DNA of 64,000 nt from Hippasteria phrygiana (GCA_037893225.1 JAZGUH010000142.1:186001-250000); one strand, 5' to 3'. Positions 10,997-22,235 are shown, counted from the first letter of the stretch. Made by a program: numbers and translations. The notes: a model not told the origin generated them from the sequence alone.

Positions 10997-12300
10997 CTAG
11001 CGAGACGTGATTTTGCCTACAAAATCAACTAATTGGTGGGGGAATGTCACATGGGTCGACTGTTTCGGAATTTTTTGCAAGCTTCCCATGAAACCCAAAC
11101 TTGATAAAGGGACAAAGAGGCGGGAATACCAGAAGCCTGACCCTCAGTTCCAAATTGCGAGGCAAAGCTACTTTGTCAGGGTCGCCCCCCGGCCTCGGCT
11201 TGTTTGATGACTGAAATACTGAATGACATACTAAATGTGCCCAAATCCTTTTTGAGTGGCCTAAACGCACACATTTCTTTCAATAAATATAATAATCAGT
11301 GCCATTTTTGTTCATGTCCAGTAATGAAACCATGTATTTATTTTTTTGATCGTTGAAATTGGTGCACAAACATGGCTAAAATAATAATAGGCCTATATAA
11401 TATTCTCCATAGAATCTTAACAATTTTTGCTAAAAAAAAGTCGGGTGAATGTTAGTCAGGAATAGCCTCAGATTGCACCACGGAGCATCCAGAATCCAAA
11501 ATTTGTCGGGGCCCTTAATTAAGCGGGCGCCGGACCCCACGCCGTGTAAGGAATTCGCGATCCCAATTAAAAATGAAGGGCAAAAACTGCAAATTAAACG
11601 CCAAACAAATGGGGGAGGGAGAAACTTGTTTTTTTGTAGCCATGACATGGCTAAAATAATGGCTAAAAATAATGGCTAAAATAATGATAGGCCTTTATAT
11701 ATTCTCCATATAATCTTCGCGGAGCATCCAAAATTCAAAGCTCCCACACGGACCGCCACGCCGTAATTAGGGCTTCGTGCTCGCATTTTGTCCGTTTTTG
11801 GTGTGCCGCTATATGAAAACCATGGCTAAAATAATGGCTAAAAATAATGGCTAAAATAATGATTGGCCTATATATATTCTCCATGTAATCTTCGCGGAGC
11901 ATCCAGAATTCAAAGCCCTCATTCTCACTCATGGACCGCCACGCCGTATTCGGGCTTCGCGCTCGCATTGTGTCCGTTTTTGGTGTGCCGCTATATGGAA
12001 GCACCTTTGTAACCGATAGGGCCACCCTGTGTAAATAAAACGGCAAATAAATATTTAGTAATTTTCTTTTGCCCTCATCAAACTTTAAATTTCAGGCCCC
12101 CGCACGTCGCGCGCACGGTTGTTGTCGCTGGCCTTGTATTAAAACTTGCGAGCGCGACATGCAACGTTAAATTGTATAGCGCCCTCTACAGCGATGTTCG
12201 GCCAGCTAGCTAGCGCAGCGGCGTTTACGTACCCAATGAAGTCCTTGATCGGCCATGGAAATATAATGTATATTATTTTGTAACGCTCCCGTAAGCCAAT
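10997..12300. repeat. AT-rich module with three internal sub-repeats
   Basis: This is the counterpart of 6674-7290. The block containing TTCGCGGAGCATCCA is present around 11716 and 11891, with a more diverged version around 11470. No open frame of interest is seen. It lies just before the tRNA-Arg (CCT) gene. Confidence 0.75.
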
Positions 12301-12410
12301 CTAGATTATATCGGAACTGATAAACCTCGTTGACCAGGATAATAGCCGGAAGACAGACACTTTCTGTATTTCGTAGTACTTATTGTACAAATTGTATCTC
12401 TATGTCGTGA

Positions 12411-12482
12411 GCCTCCGTAGTCTAATGGATAAGACATCGGCCTCCTAAGCCGGGGGTTGCGGGTTCGAGTCCCGTCGGAGGT
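12411..12482 (+). tRNA. tRNA-Arg (anticodon CCT)
   Basis: This is the best-folded copy. All stems pair, the anticodon loop is CTCCTAA (anticodon CCT at 12444-12446, AGG codons), and a run of eight T starts at about 12487. It resembles animal tRNA-Arg-CCT genes in layout, including the G-T first pair. The flanking sequence is shared with the other five copies but more diverged, so it may be the oldest or parental copy. Confidence 0.88.
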
Positions 12483-13259
12483 GTCTATTTTTTTTCTCAT
12501 CTAATTTTCGCCTCTGATCTGACAGTAGTGGATCATTTTGCAATAGTAATTTGTTAATAAGTTTCACACAGGATTTTTCTTTTCTCCGTTTAAAGCAACC
12601 CTTAATTCGGTAAAAACTCTCCCGGTCGCAGCGGCCGCGCCGAGCAAGAAAAATTCTCGGTCGGGTATGATTGCAGGCCCTATTATTTAAAGCATTTTGC
12701 TCCACGCTATAATGTTTATTAAGCCACTTCTCTACCCCGAGAAATAACACCCATCGTTTTTCTTTTCTCAGTAAAAGCCTTGTCCTCTGATTGCAGAAAT
12801 GGACAAAATTGCTGTTACTGTTGTTTAGCCTTTCATTGCATGCACTGTAGCTCACATGGAGACTTTACATCAGCTGTTTCATGCATCATAACTGAATACC
12901 CCGGCCCCTATAGGCCTACCCATGGCCAAAAATACCATGTACATAGACCCAACACAGCCTGAGTTAATCCCAGAAAAGCATACAGCCCTTCACCCCTCCC
13001 TCACCCCTCCCCCATCACCCCGGCCCCCGGGGGAGAGGGGCTAAAATAAATCCAATGGTTTTCCGTAAAATTCCAGTTTTCGCCTATAATAACAATTCTT
13101 AGTGTTTCATCATTAGCCTCAAGTGAACTGAAAATAGCAGGGCAGAGATTTTGTCACTCAATTTTACCATTTCCTGAACAAAGCTGCCAAAGGCTGTAAT
13201 AAATTGTGCTTCAAATCGAAAATGTCTGTGCAATTAAACTACAAACTTTGGGAGTTTTC
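12483..13259. other. non-coding stretch, nothing recognised
   Basis: The first 130 bases are the conserved 3' flank common to all six tRNA-Arg copies. The remainder has C-rich patches near 12990-13030. No gene or repeat was recognised. Confidence 0.5.
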
Positions 13260-13263
13260 TTAA

Positions 13264-13354
13264 CACTGCGGTGTGCCCTGACAGTATACACGCACTGTTA
13301 CACCACGGTGACCTACCGGTACTTAACAAAACAGCGCCATGGCACACCGCAGAG
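13264..13354. mobile_element. piggyBac-type MITE (91 bp, TTAA flanks)
   Basis: TTAA lies on both sides (13260-13263 and 13355-13358). The ends are inverted repeats of about 14 nt (CACTGCGGTGTGCC against GGCACACCGCAGAG, one mismatch). TTAA duplication is the hallmark of piggyBac-like transposons. There is no internal coding sequence. Confidence 0.75.
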
Positions 13355-13720
13355 TTAAAGCAGCAAATTAAGGTCCCAGCTTAATAGCCCTCAGATCCAA
13401 GGGGTGTCGAAAATATCTACCCGCCAGAACTTCCCAAAAAGATTGTTTTTCATTTTAATAGGACCCTTAACTTTGTAAATCGTACAATACGTTTTTTGCT
13501 AAGGCTCCCAGCCCAGAATATGTTCCACCACACTTCTGGATCCTTAACCCTACGCAACGACTAAAAATAATACACTGGAAAACTGGAAAAAGTATTGTAC
13601 AATAAAGTCACCTTTATTTATTTTACAGAAAAACCTCCGAAGACAGGAACACTTTCATCAAGAATTAAACGGTAAGAAATACATTTTTGATTTGGACGAA
13701 AGCATCATTATTAATCAGTA

Positions 13721-14119
13721 CAGTGGAACGCCGCTATACCGAACACCGCTATACCGAACATTCGGCTATACCGAACACCAACCTTGGCTCCAAATTTTGT
13801 GTACAAAACATACCGAACATTGTTGTTGAAAAAAGGCAACAGATTAAAAAAAAAAATGTACCAAGTATTTGGGCTGTTTGTAATTCCCAAACGGCCGCAG
13901 CTTTATGTTGAAAAGTGACAGGTGGCTATTATTTCCCCAAGGAATAGAAGGGAAAAGCCAAGCCAACTGTTGCTTTAGAATTCGGTAGGCTTAGAAAGCA
14001 TGAACATGTAATTACATAATTCAATGGCCGGTACGTGTTCAAAGGCGGCTGAAAATCGCTATAGGGGGCCTACCGAACGATACCGAACAAAATCTGTGGA
14101 TCCCGTGCGCGATCCACTG
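13721..14119. mobile_element. Tigger/pogo-like MITE (399 bp, TA flanks)
   Basis: The left end CAGTGGAACGCCGCTATACC resembles the pogo/Tigger terminal sequence. The right end finishes GATCCACTG, and TA flanks both ends. Motifs of the type CTATACCGAACA are repeated three times near the left end and again near 14070-14090. No transposase is present. Confidence 0.75.
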
Positions 14120-14121
14120 TA

Positions 14122-15019
14122 TTATCAGTAAACTTCTGATAAATTATTTTCAAACTACACTGATACGATTTGAAAAACAAACAGTATAAATTATGTATAC
14201 AAAGTTATGATTTTCATGCATTATAGTTGAGAAAACTTCCTCCGTTGGTATCGTTATTACACCCGGGTATCAAAATAATACTTGATTTTTGAATTATTTA
14301 CAAGTAAAATACAACGTATAATACACTTTGTTGAATGGTCGGTCGGAGAATTTCTATATACATGTAGGCCCACATTGTAAAACCTGCGGTGTTAAATTTA
14401 TACCATGTGGTATCCACATTGAACCATTCGTCCAATATAGACACCGCGTGGTGTTAAATTAACACCACATGAAGTACTATAAGTATGGTAATAACATGCA
14501 GCGCTTGTTATTGTACAGTCATCGACATACATCATGCATAATAGCAATGTAATTTATTGTCGAATGTTAATATTATTTCGGAATTGTGGAAACGCGAACT
14601 TCATCGCTCATTCCATTTACATGTATCATGCTGCCTCCATTTTTGTCTAAAATTTCCCAGGAGACACAAAACACCAAATACACAATTTCCGATTGCATGA
14701 TCTCTCTATATAATAACAGTTGAACTGATTGTGCGTTCTTCCGAAAAAGTATTGGTCAGGGATGGATATGTAATCTCCAATATTTGTTGTTTGTATTTCA
14801 AGAGGTAAGTATAAAGTTAACCTATTTTTAGCATCCCCATACTTCGTACGTGGTTGTTAACAATAAAACTAATTAAACAAATACAATGAGGGTGACGTCA
14901 TTGCACAACCAGCGCGTCAAAGTTGTTATTGGTTGTGTGTTTTTTTCTCCGCCCCCCCCCCCCAACCTTAACGAGAAATCGCCGCCGCTGCCTACAACCT
15001 CCCTAGCCCTTAAACCTTA
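14122..15019. other. non-coding stretch, nothing recognised
   Basis: AT-rich sequence. Short symmetrical GTGTTAAATT/AACACCAC pieces occur at about 14390-14460. No gene seen. Confidence 0.5.
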
Positions 15020-15027
15020 ATGAACAA

Positions 15028-15207
15028 CAGTGATGCAGTCGAGACCATCACAAGACCACACAAGACCAACACAAGTCTTAAGCTAGTCAAATGAACTGTT
15101 AAAAGCATTCCTTTATCATGGTTTATGCCTGTTACTTGTGCCAGTTACTAGCTGGTCTTGTGCATGGTCTTGTGCCTGGTCTTATGATGGTCTCGACTGC
15201 ATCACTG
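15028..15207. mobile_element. hAT MITE (180 bp)
   Basis: The terminal inverted repeats are about 31 nt with a single mismatch, starting CAGTGATGCAGTCGAGACCA. An 8 bp flanking duplication (ATGAACAA at 15020-15027, ATGAACAT at 15208-15215) has one mismatch. An 8 bp duplication and CAGTG ends fit the hAT superfamily. Repeated CACAAGACCA units extend the inverted repeats inward. Confidence 0.85.
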
Positions 15208-15652
15208 ATGAACATAAAAACAAAGATGACATTACCATGATAAAAATCCATCCAGGACAAGTGGGAGAAAAACTTGAGTTTCAACAACACATTTAAGTTA
15301 GCACACGACATGACACCTCGGAGAGTCTCCAATATTATCGTGAAATCTCGTCTGTACGTTGTCTTAAATATATTTTAACAATCCACTCGCACAAATGAGT
15401 TTATCGAATTAAGAAGTCGCTGTCAAACGTAAGCGAGTTAATTGCAAATATTGTACACATGTATATACAGGAATTTTCATTTGCGCTAATCACTCACAAA
15501 TAACAAAGCATAAAAACTCTGTAGAACTAAACCATGTTAGACCAGACTGCATTCATTACAAACAGTCGAATGTCACTCGAATGTCAATGCGACGATCCCT
15601 ACCTACATGAAATTCATTTACCCATGATGCACTGCAAAAGAAATGTGCTTCA

Positions 15653-16002
15653 GGCGAAGTAAAACAAAAAAAACAGCGTCCCCGCCGCTTCCTTATTGGG
15701 GGGGCCGCCTGAATAAAAAAAATTACCAGTGAAAAATGAGGTGAAAAGAAAATCCCCAAAATGTCAACCAATCCATCGGAAAATAAAATGCAAGCTTACT
15801 AAAACTACTTAAACCACTGTAAACACGTTCAATTCTGTTGTCTCATTAATTTATGTGTCTTAGAACAGTTGAAAAACCTACGGTTGTCGGATATTTATAA
15901 AGGAATGGCGGCCATCTTGAAAATAAAAAATACAAAGCCCCTCCTCCTCCTTCCTTCCTTTTAATAACCCGGACGCTAAACATGTTTTTTTATTACTTGG
16001 CC
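15653..16002. mobile_element. MITE with GGCGAAGTAA ends, copy 1
   Basis: It starts GGCGAAGTAAAAC and ends in TTACTTGGCC. It is related throughout to the cleaner copy at 27738-28053, including internal CCGGACGCTAAAC and GGCGGCCATCTTGAA blocks. No coding frame is present. Confidence 0.75.
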
Positions 16003-17536
16003 TTATCATGAACACCAGCACAAATTAAAACTCTGTGCAGGGCCCAATGGAAACCAGTTTTAAACTGTTTGGGCACACTCTGGGTAAAGAAATGTAATAA
16101 AATAAATAATTTTGGCATACTCGTATACCCTTATCTCAAACCGTAATCCTCAATTCATACACCCTTACCCATATCATCCTCTTTGTTTTGTGTATAAGTA
16201 ACTTAACGAGACCGTATTTCGTAGAGTCCCATTTTCACGTGTCACCTATCTTGCTGATTATACCCTGTATTGTAAAATATTTACTTCAACAAAACATTCT
16301 CTCATTAAAATACATGTACATAAACACTACCGTATATTTTGTTATACCGCGGACACTTTTTCACTGACAATTTGTTCCCTTGTAAGCATAAGGATGCCTG
16401 GGACCGACCTTGGGCCCAATGTCATAGGATTGCCAAGCATACGATTTTCTGCTAAGGCAACTTCCGTTCATTTCGGGAAGGACTTGTGATCATCACAGGC
16501 AAATTTTGCAACATTAGAAATCCCCGTACACGCGCGGCCGTTAGTACAACTTTTACGAGTTGGCCGTGAGATAGCAGTTAAGCTAGCAACAGTTTTTGCT
16601 GTAGTTAGCACAACTATTCTTGTAACTGTTGACTAAGCAAACCTATGAAATTAGGCCCTGCGTACAAACACACCCGTCATGTAATGAAATTCAAAAATGG
16701 CGCTACCAAGACTTATGCATGAATCACAGGATTTAATGCACTGCATATGCAGCTGTGACGAAAAGTCGATTTTTTGTCATTCGCCATTTCGTATTTAAAT
16801 TCATTCTAATACTTTCACACAAAAATTATACACTCGTACATTAAGACAACAGAAAGTGTTGACAAAAAATACAAATTCCATTTACACACAATAAATAACA
16901 AGAAACAGATGTGTGTATACCGAAAATCGCCTCTACTTAATCATGAAAGTAGTTAGACTTCAAACAAACGCAACACAACATTCAAGCAAGAGACCACTAT
17001 TCCTATACCCAAAGGCACTTTTTGATTACTCATTTTATCATCAATAAATGATTATCATTGAAACATATAAACGAAATCATTCAAAAAGTCTTTCATACCT
17101 CACTCTGCTGATAAAAATTATCCACTTTAATTCAAGATAAAAGGATCCCTTATTTAATCCATTGACCTTAAAAAGAATTTCGTTCTTCCGAATTTTTTTG
17201 TGTCCAGGATGACCAAAGGTACCAACTTATTAAGTAAAAATCGGACATCACCAAAATAAACAAATTGATTAAAAGTTTGAATTGGGGATCGGGAATTTCC
17301 AAAGTTTAAGCAACACCGTTTAGCGGGACATAGTACAATGCATAACCAGTTTATCTAACTTTGTATAGATATAGTTTTTTGGAGTGTTCACAATAGAAAG
17401 AATTATGTTTGTCATGAGCACTGACCTGATACCTGTAGAAACAGGCATTTTGCTCGTATCTCATTGATACTTCATAAAATGCCTTTTCGCAATTCCTTGC
17501 TATTACAAGAAATCATAAATTCTGTGAAAGACCATT
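16003..17536. other. non-coding stretch downstream of the CaaX gene
   Basis: AT-rich sequence that may include the 3' end of the minus-strand gene at 17544. No repeat or gene was recognised. Confidence 0.5.
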
Positions 17537-17538
17537 GA

Positions 17539-17544
17539 TTTATT
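17539..17544 (-). terminator. AATAAA overlapping the stop codon
   Basis: On the minus strand the A of the TGA stop is the first base of AATAAA. If used, the mRNA would have almost no 3' untranslated region, so a more distal signal is likely used as well. Confidence 0.35.
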
Positions 17545-18950
17545 CAAAGAATGGTGCACGTCTTTGACTGCCGGACAGGCGTGTCTGTTTTGTTGACTTG
17601 CGTCCGCGTGGTGGTAGCTTCGCCGTTGGTCGCTCGGGTACCCTTGGAAGCCTTGATCTTGGACAGTGTCTCCTCATCCAAGTGCTCCTCTAGCAGCTGC
17701 ACTTCCCGCGAGATCTCGCGGAGCTCGGCCTCCATCTTGGCCATCCTCTCGTCCTTGGCCTGGTCATCCTTGACGAAGCGCTTGAGCCGGAGCTGCAGGT
17801 CCTTGCATTTGCGCTCGCTCTCTTCCTTCTCCTCTAAGACTTCGGCCAGCTTCTCCCGGAGGTACTTCTCGGTGTCCTGCTGTTGGGACAACTCGCGGGC
17901 CAGGTAGTCTGCCTGGACCTTCATGCCTTCTTTGCCCTCTGCGCTCGCCTGCTGCCGCTTCCTCTCTCTCACCCCCTCCTCTGAGTGGGCTAGCCTCTGC
18001 TGGATCTCCCCATTCAAGGCTCTCAACTCCTCGATGTCCTTCCGAGCGGCTCTGTACTTGACCTCATAGTCGGTGAGTCCCTCAGCAGGTTGTGCTGTTG
18101 CTGAAACCTGGGCCTCTTCTGTTTGTGTGATAGGCTCCTCTGGTGCAGGTGTGGAAGACTTCTCAGTCTCGGCAGGTGGGTCTTCCACTGTTGTCTGGGC
18201 CTCCCCCGGTGTCACATCCTGAATCTGGGGGTCCTGGCTTACCTCTTCAGGTTCACCACTTGTTTGTTGCTCATGTTCTTTGTTGGTCTCATTAAAAGGG
18301 ACCGCTGTGGCCTGCCCTTGTGTGTCATCCTCGTTTGAGTTCGAATTCTCCGCTGGCTGCTTCTGTGTGTCTTCATCAGCAGCCTCCGGCACCTTCTCGG
18401 CGGTGTGGTTATCAGTCTCCGCAGGTACCTTGGCGTCCACGGAAGCTTCGGTGTCTACAGGTTTAGGTGCCGTGTCAGCCTTAACGGCCTCACTACCCTC
18501 CTCAGCACTTTCCTCTACCTTCTCCGGGGAAGAACTCTCCGTGACCTGATTTTCCTCTTTGGGTGTTTCTTCAGCTGCCTCATCCTGTCTCGTCTCCCCG
18601 TTTTGCTCCGCATACTCATCCTGCTTTGGTACTTCTTCCTCCCGTTTTGGTTCCTCCTGTGATGCATCTTGAGGAGGTACATCTGGTAAGCTCTTTGCCT
18701 CCTCTGCACCACCTTCAGTCTGTGGCACGCTTGGCTCTGAGTCTGGTTTTGAGTCATCCGCATCTTGCTTAAGGGTCGCCTGTCCCTGCTGAGGATTCTC
18801 CTCGGCTGCTGCAGGCTCAGTCTTCGAGGGGTTCTCAGCTGCTCGTGGCATCTCTTCGGAGTTATTGTTCGTCTCTTGTACTTTGTTCTCTGTTGGATTA
18901 GCCATCTCCTGAGTTGTGTCTGATGTAGGTGCAGTTTTCATGTCTGCCAT
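17544..18950 (-). CDS. acidic coiled-coil protein with C-terminal CaaX box
   Basis: The last coding exon encodes 468 residues. The frame extends 15 codons upstream (to 18995), but the ATG at 18950 is preferred. It has strong context (AAAATGG), and a pyrimidine-rich TTTATTTATCCAG ending at 18960 looks like a 3' splice site in the 5' untranslated region. Residues 1 to about 290 are low-complexity and very rich in Glu, Pro, Gln, Thr and Asp, so probably disordered. Residues about 295-430 are charged with heptad Leu/Ala spacing (for example KYLREKLAEVLEEKEE), consistent with a coiled coil. The tail is basic and ends CTIL, a CaaX motif whose final Leu favours geranylgeranylation, so membrane attachment is inferred. 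I do not recognise the family; paralemmin-like proteins share a CaaX end but have the coiled coil at the N-terminus. Confidence 0.82.
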   Translation of the reverse strand: MADMKTAPTSDTTQEMANPTENKVQETNNNSEEMPRAAENPSKTEPAAAEENPQQGQATLKQDADDSKPDSEPSVPQTEGGAEEAKSLPDVPPQDASQEEPKREEEVPKQDEYAEQNGETRQDEAAEETPKEENQVTESSSPEKVEESAEEGSEAVKADTAPKPVDTEASVDAKVPAETDNHTAEKVPEAADEDTQKQPAENSNSNEDDTQGQATAVPFNETNKEHEQQTSGEPEEVSQDPQIQDVTPGEAQTTVEDPPAETEKSSTPAPEEPITQTEEAQVSATAQPAEGLTDYEVKYRAARKDIEELRALNGEIQQRLAHSEEGVRERKRQQASAEGKEGMKVQADYLARELSQQQDTEKYLREKLAEVLEEKEESERKCKDLQLRLKRFVKDDQAKDERMAKMEAELREISREVQLLEEHLDEETLSKIKASKGTRATNGEATTTRTQVNKTDTPVRQSKTCTIL

Positions 18951-18959
18951 TTTGGGGAT

Positions 18960-19980
18960 CTGGATAAATAAAATGGGAAATTGTAATTGGGACAATTATT
19001 AAATCAAAAGAGAAACGATTAAAAATGACGGAGCGACTAATATTCAGCACGCCGCATTAAATTCCCACTGTATCGCGTCTTCATTTTTCTGTTAGCAGGA
19101 TGGCAATTGAAATTATATCATTTGTCCCCAAACAGTTCATTGTTTCGGGTAAAAGAAGTTGGGCATCGAAAGTTTCCATGCCGAAAATTACACGTCCAGT
19201 TGACAAATTAAAGAGGAGGTGTTTCCTTGCATAGTAGAGTCGTTGAAATGTCCCTTAAGCTTTTACTCCTGAAGACGGACAGAGCATACTGATTGAAACG
19301 TCGAGTATACATATACCTCTGGTTCTTTTCAGATCCACACGTCTCCTTTTCAGAGTTACTCCACACCGTGTATCCGCAAACAAATCTAGTAGTACTCTTC
19401 ACCATGCAAGGCCGCAAATACATTTGCCCCTTCTGGTTTTTTTTCTCTACAGTCAACATTTTAACTGCAGGCTCCATTTGCATTTCAGCCAGTCGCTCTC
19501 AATGTTTCGTCTATAACCCACATAAATCCTATGTTCCACCTTCCACACAGGGCCCTGATTGTTCTGATCTTCGACCACAATCAAATTCCCACACGTCTCT
19601 TGGATTTCCCCTGTTTCTCTTGCTTTCCTATCCTGCAGTTCTGTTACGCGGAATTTGTTTTCATTTAAACTCCCTGGGGTTTGTCTCGGTTTACCGTGCC
19701 TCGAGATCAGACGCTGCAAGACGACCCGCCAAATCTCGGCCCAAACGTGCCCGGCCTTAATTGATGTTCTTGCTTACTGATTCACTCCTATACCTTAAAG
19801 AGGAAATCTGGTTTTAGATTTTATCGAATTGAAGAAAACCGAGACAAGCCCTTTTGTGGGTTTGTTGGGGGGTGTTTCATCCTCAGGTTAGTTTATTAGA
19901 TAAGTTGTACAAATTATATTTGCGTTTGGGATGACGTATAAATCAGGCGATATTTTTGTCCTTCCTGACGTGGGTATTCA
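18960..19980. other. non-coding stretch upstream of the CaaX gene
   Basis: It should contain the first intron and/or promoter of the minus-strand gene. Open frames on both strands around 19208-19760 lack similarity to anything I recognise and overlap each other. A hammerhead-like fragment lies at 19266-19306. Confidence 0.45.
19266..19306 (+). ncRNA. possible Penelope-type hammerhead relic
   Basis: The strand reads CTGAAGA, an 18 nt segment, then GAAACGTCG. This matches the conserved core spacing of hammerhead ribozymes found at the ends of Penelope-like retroelements. The stem II segment does not pair well here, so activity is unlikely and the identification is tentative. Confidence 0.3.
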
Positions 19981-19986
19981 ATATGT

Positions 19987-20060
19987 GGTAATGGTGGCCG
20001 CGAGTGTTTTGAGACGTCTGCACTAGAAAGGAGTAATCGTGGGTTCGAGTCCCTCCCAAG
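19987..20060 (+). mobile_element. tRNA-Ser/Leu-derived SINE fragment
   Basis: An A-box-like TGGCCGCGAGTG, the segment GACGTCTGCACTAGAAA (typical of a type II tRNA anticodon arm) and the B box GGGTTCGAGTCCC lie in the right order and spacing. The acceptor stem is degenerate, so this is a SINE head or tRNA pseudogene. Confidence 0.5.
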
Positions 20061-20247
20061 TCAGCCTGTGGAATTTTCCCACGGGTTCTCAAAAAGCACT
20101 GAACATTGAGTACATAACAGTGATAACACTGTGCAGGAAGGGCAAAAATCTCGCCTAATTAATAAATTACTTATTGAATTAATTATCTACATATTATTCT
20201 ATCACACATCCCAAGACACAATGCACTAATCTTATTATAGACCGTAT

Positions 20248-20365
20248 CGAATACCCACGTCGCCATAGGCCGCCATATTGTGGGACAAGGCATATGATAA
20301 TACATGTATTGCCACATATTAATACGTGTGTGTCCCACAACATGGCTGCCATGGCGTCATATTCG
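20248..20365. mobile_element. 118 bp imperfect inverted repeat
   Basis: The left arm from CGAATACCCACG through GCCGCCATATTGTGGGACA mirrors a right arm from TGTCCCACAACATGGCTGCC to ATATTCG. A second partial inverse match (GACGTGGGTATTC) lies at 19968. It is probably a MITE; no clear target duplication is visible. Confidence 0.5.
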
Positions 20366-21537
20366 GGCGATTAAAGGCCGTTGAAGTGGATGGTCAAGAT
20401 TGAACATAATTTGACTGGAATGGATAATTCGTGTTTGCCACATGTGTATGTACATGTAAATGTACATTGTATGTACAATGTATATAGTGGCTATACTATA
20501 ATGAACTCTGACCAAAATCGATCGACTGTACAATACGAAGCTGGTTAAACACTATCACAGTTGATGGAGAAAATAAATGTAACTAAATGACGTAATATTT
20601 CCTGTATAATCAGTGGCTTATTATTAACATCCCTCAGTGACGTATCCAGGTTTTGGATCACGGGGGAACAAAAGGAGATTAGGCGAAATTGCAAATCCTA
20701 ACTTTCAGAACCTATTGATGTATTCTGCGAATGCAACACTTCAAAAATAGCCTAATTTTCAACATGGGTCATTTATAATTCGCAAAATCTTAAAAATCAT
20801 ACTGCCATAATAATATGCAAAGCACGCGAATCCGTCTGTTGCCAAAATAGATGGACGCATGCAACCAATATGTAGTAACGGCCAAGTGGACACTCCACAC
20901 AAAATCGTGTGGCTTGGTGAAACAGCGAAGTAAATTGCAGCCCATTGAGATAAGAGCAGTCGTTTCGGTCAGAACAAATATTCGCCATCTGACTCTTTCT
21001 CGATAAGTGCTACGTATTACGTATTAAAACGGGCCAAAAATGTTCAGTGTTGCTTTACAGTACCATGGCAAAATAATAATAAGAGGGCAACAGAAAGTCA
21101 GTGATATCTTTTTCATTTTTGGAAATATCGCTTTTCTTAAAGGCTGCATTATAGAACATAGGGTCGAAAATTATAACACTATGCATAGCCTTGTTAAATC
21201 ATTTTTAAAGGCTGCATAAAAACCAACCAATTAGGGTCCAAATAGCGCTCATGCCTACATGTAAAGCGCCGTTGGGTGTTCAATGTACAGGTATAGTATA
21301 CATGTAACTTTGATTGCAACTTACATTCGACATTCGACAGAGACGGGCAGAATAGCGTTTGTTGTTTTCCAAAGTGACTGTCGCAGGTTATACATTTTGA
21401 ATGTCGTGTTTTTGCTTCAGGTTCACACAGATTTAGACACAGTTTTGACCGACCAATTTAATGTAAATTGTATAGGAAAAGCTACCAAAAAATACGACCT
21501 TTTTGCATCACAAATTTGCACAGATCATCATCTGAGG
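20366..21537. other. non-coding stretch, nothing recognised
   Basis: AT-rich with repeated TGTACATGTA palindromes around 20445-20480. No gene or element recognised. Confidence 0.45.
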
Positions 21538-21683
21538 AGACTTTTGAGACTATGGTAGCAGCAGACATACCGGCCCTTTTCCATTGTTCTCCCCAGTCGT
21601 GCGCATGCTCAGAACTACGCGCGCATGCTTAGAACTAGCAAAAAGGACCGGTATGTCTGCTACCACCAGCGTCTCAAAAGTCT
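21538..21683. mobile_element. 146 bp foldback element
   Basis: Arms of about 42 nt at each end (left begins AGACTTTTGAGAC, right ends GTCTCAAAAGTCT) pair with few mismatches. They share the block AGCAGACATACCGG and its complement. The centre holds two GCGCATGCT-type repeats. Confidence 0.65.
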
Positions 21684-21841
21684 GACTCCCATTGTGTCAC
21701 CGTTAGCATGTCTTTTACATGTAGGCCCTAAATTATTCAAGAATATAATTTTATAGGCAAATTAAGTATACAACCTTTTTCAAGTTGTGTTTTCCGTTAA
21801 CTGCCATTCAAAGTTATGTTCGTGTGGTCCAAAATAGTACA

Positions 21842-21931
21842 AATTGAGAAAATGCAGAAAATTATATCCACTGAGTTGTTTTTTAACTCAAAAACAACTC
21901 AGTGGATATAATTTTCTGCATTTTCTCAATT
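21842..21931. repeat. perfect palindrome, 42 bp arms, 6 bp spacer
   Basis: The left arm (21842-21883) and right arm (21890-21931) are exact reverse complements, separated by TAACTC. The predicted hairpin is uninterrupted. No promoter or conserved flank is visible. Confidence 0.93.
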
Positions 21932-22012
21932 ATAGGACATTTGACTCATGGGTCATTTAGCACGACTTTTACCTATTTTGCTTCCTCTAATGATTGAGTG
22001 AACGATGGATGT

Positions 22013-22235
22013 TTAAACCCCTTGGGCACGGTATTTTACGGGAGACGTCGGGGTGTTGCAGCGGTTCTGGCAGCCAAATCGAACCGTTACAATGTGTTTG
22101 TGCAGTCAAGCATGACATCAACAATCACCCAACAATGGATTGAAACTTCACAAACGGCGGCCAATGGCGTCATCCGGCCTGGTGGCACTTTTTGTTTTTG
22201 ACGCCATATGGCGTCACCCGTACGCAAGGGGTTAA
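22013..22235. mobile_element. piggyBac-type MITE
   Basis: The right end reads CGTACGCAAGGGG followed by TTAA. The left end is TTTAAACCCCTTGGGCACGG, an inverted, slightly altered match. TTAA flanks and CCC-starting ends fit piggyBac. No transposase is present. Confidence 0.6.

Noticed and set aside
12306..12855. Minus-strand peptides such as DGTRTRNPRLRRP and RRDSNPQPPA
   Set aside because: These are translations of the antisense of the tRNA-Arg gene, a well-known source of false proteins. The same holds for SGIRTCDLRSTVPTLYQLS over the SINE at 28773.
17551..18772. Several plus-strand open frames opposite the CaaX gene
   Set aside because: They are shadows of the GC-rich, Glu/Lys-rich minus-strand coding exon.
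19208..19760. Overlapping open frames of 91 and 155 codons on opposite strands
   Set aside because: No recognisable domain, mutual overlap, composition like the surrounding non-coding DNA, and the presence of a hammerhead-like relic argue against a gene.
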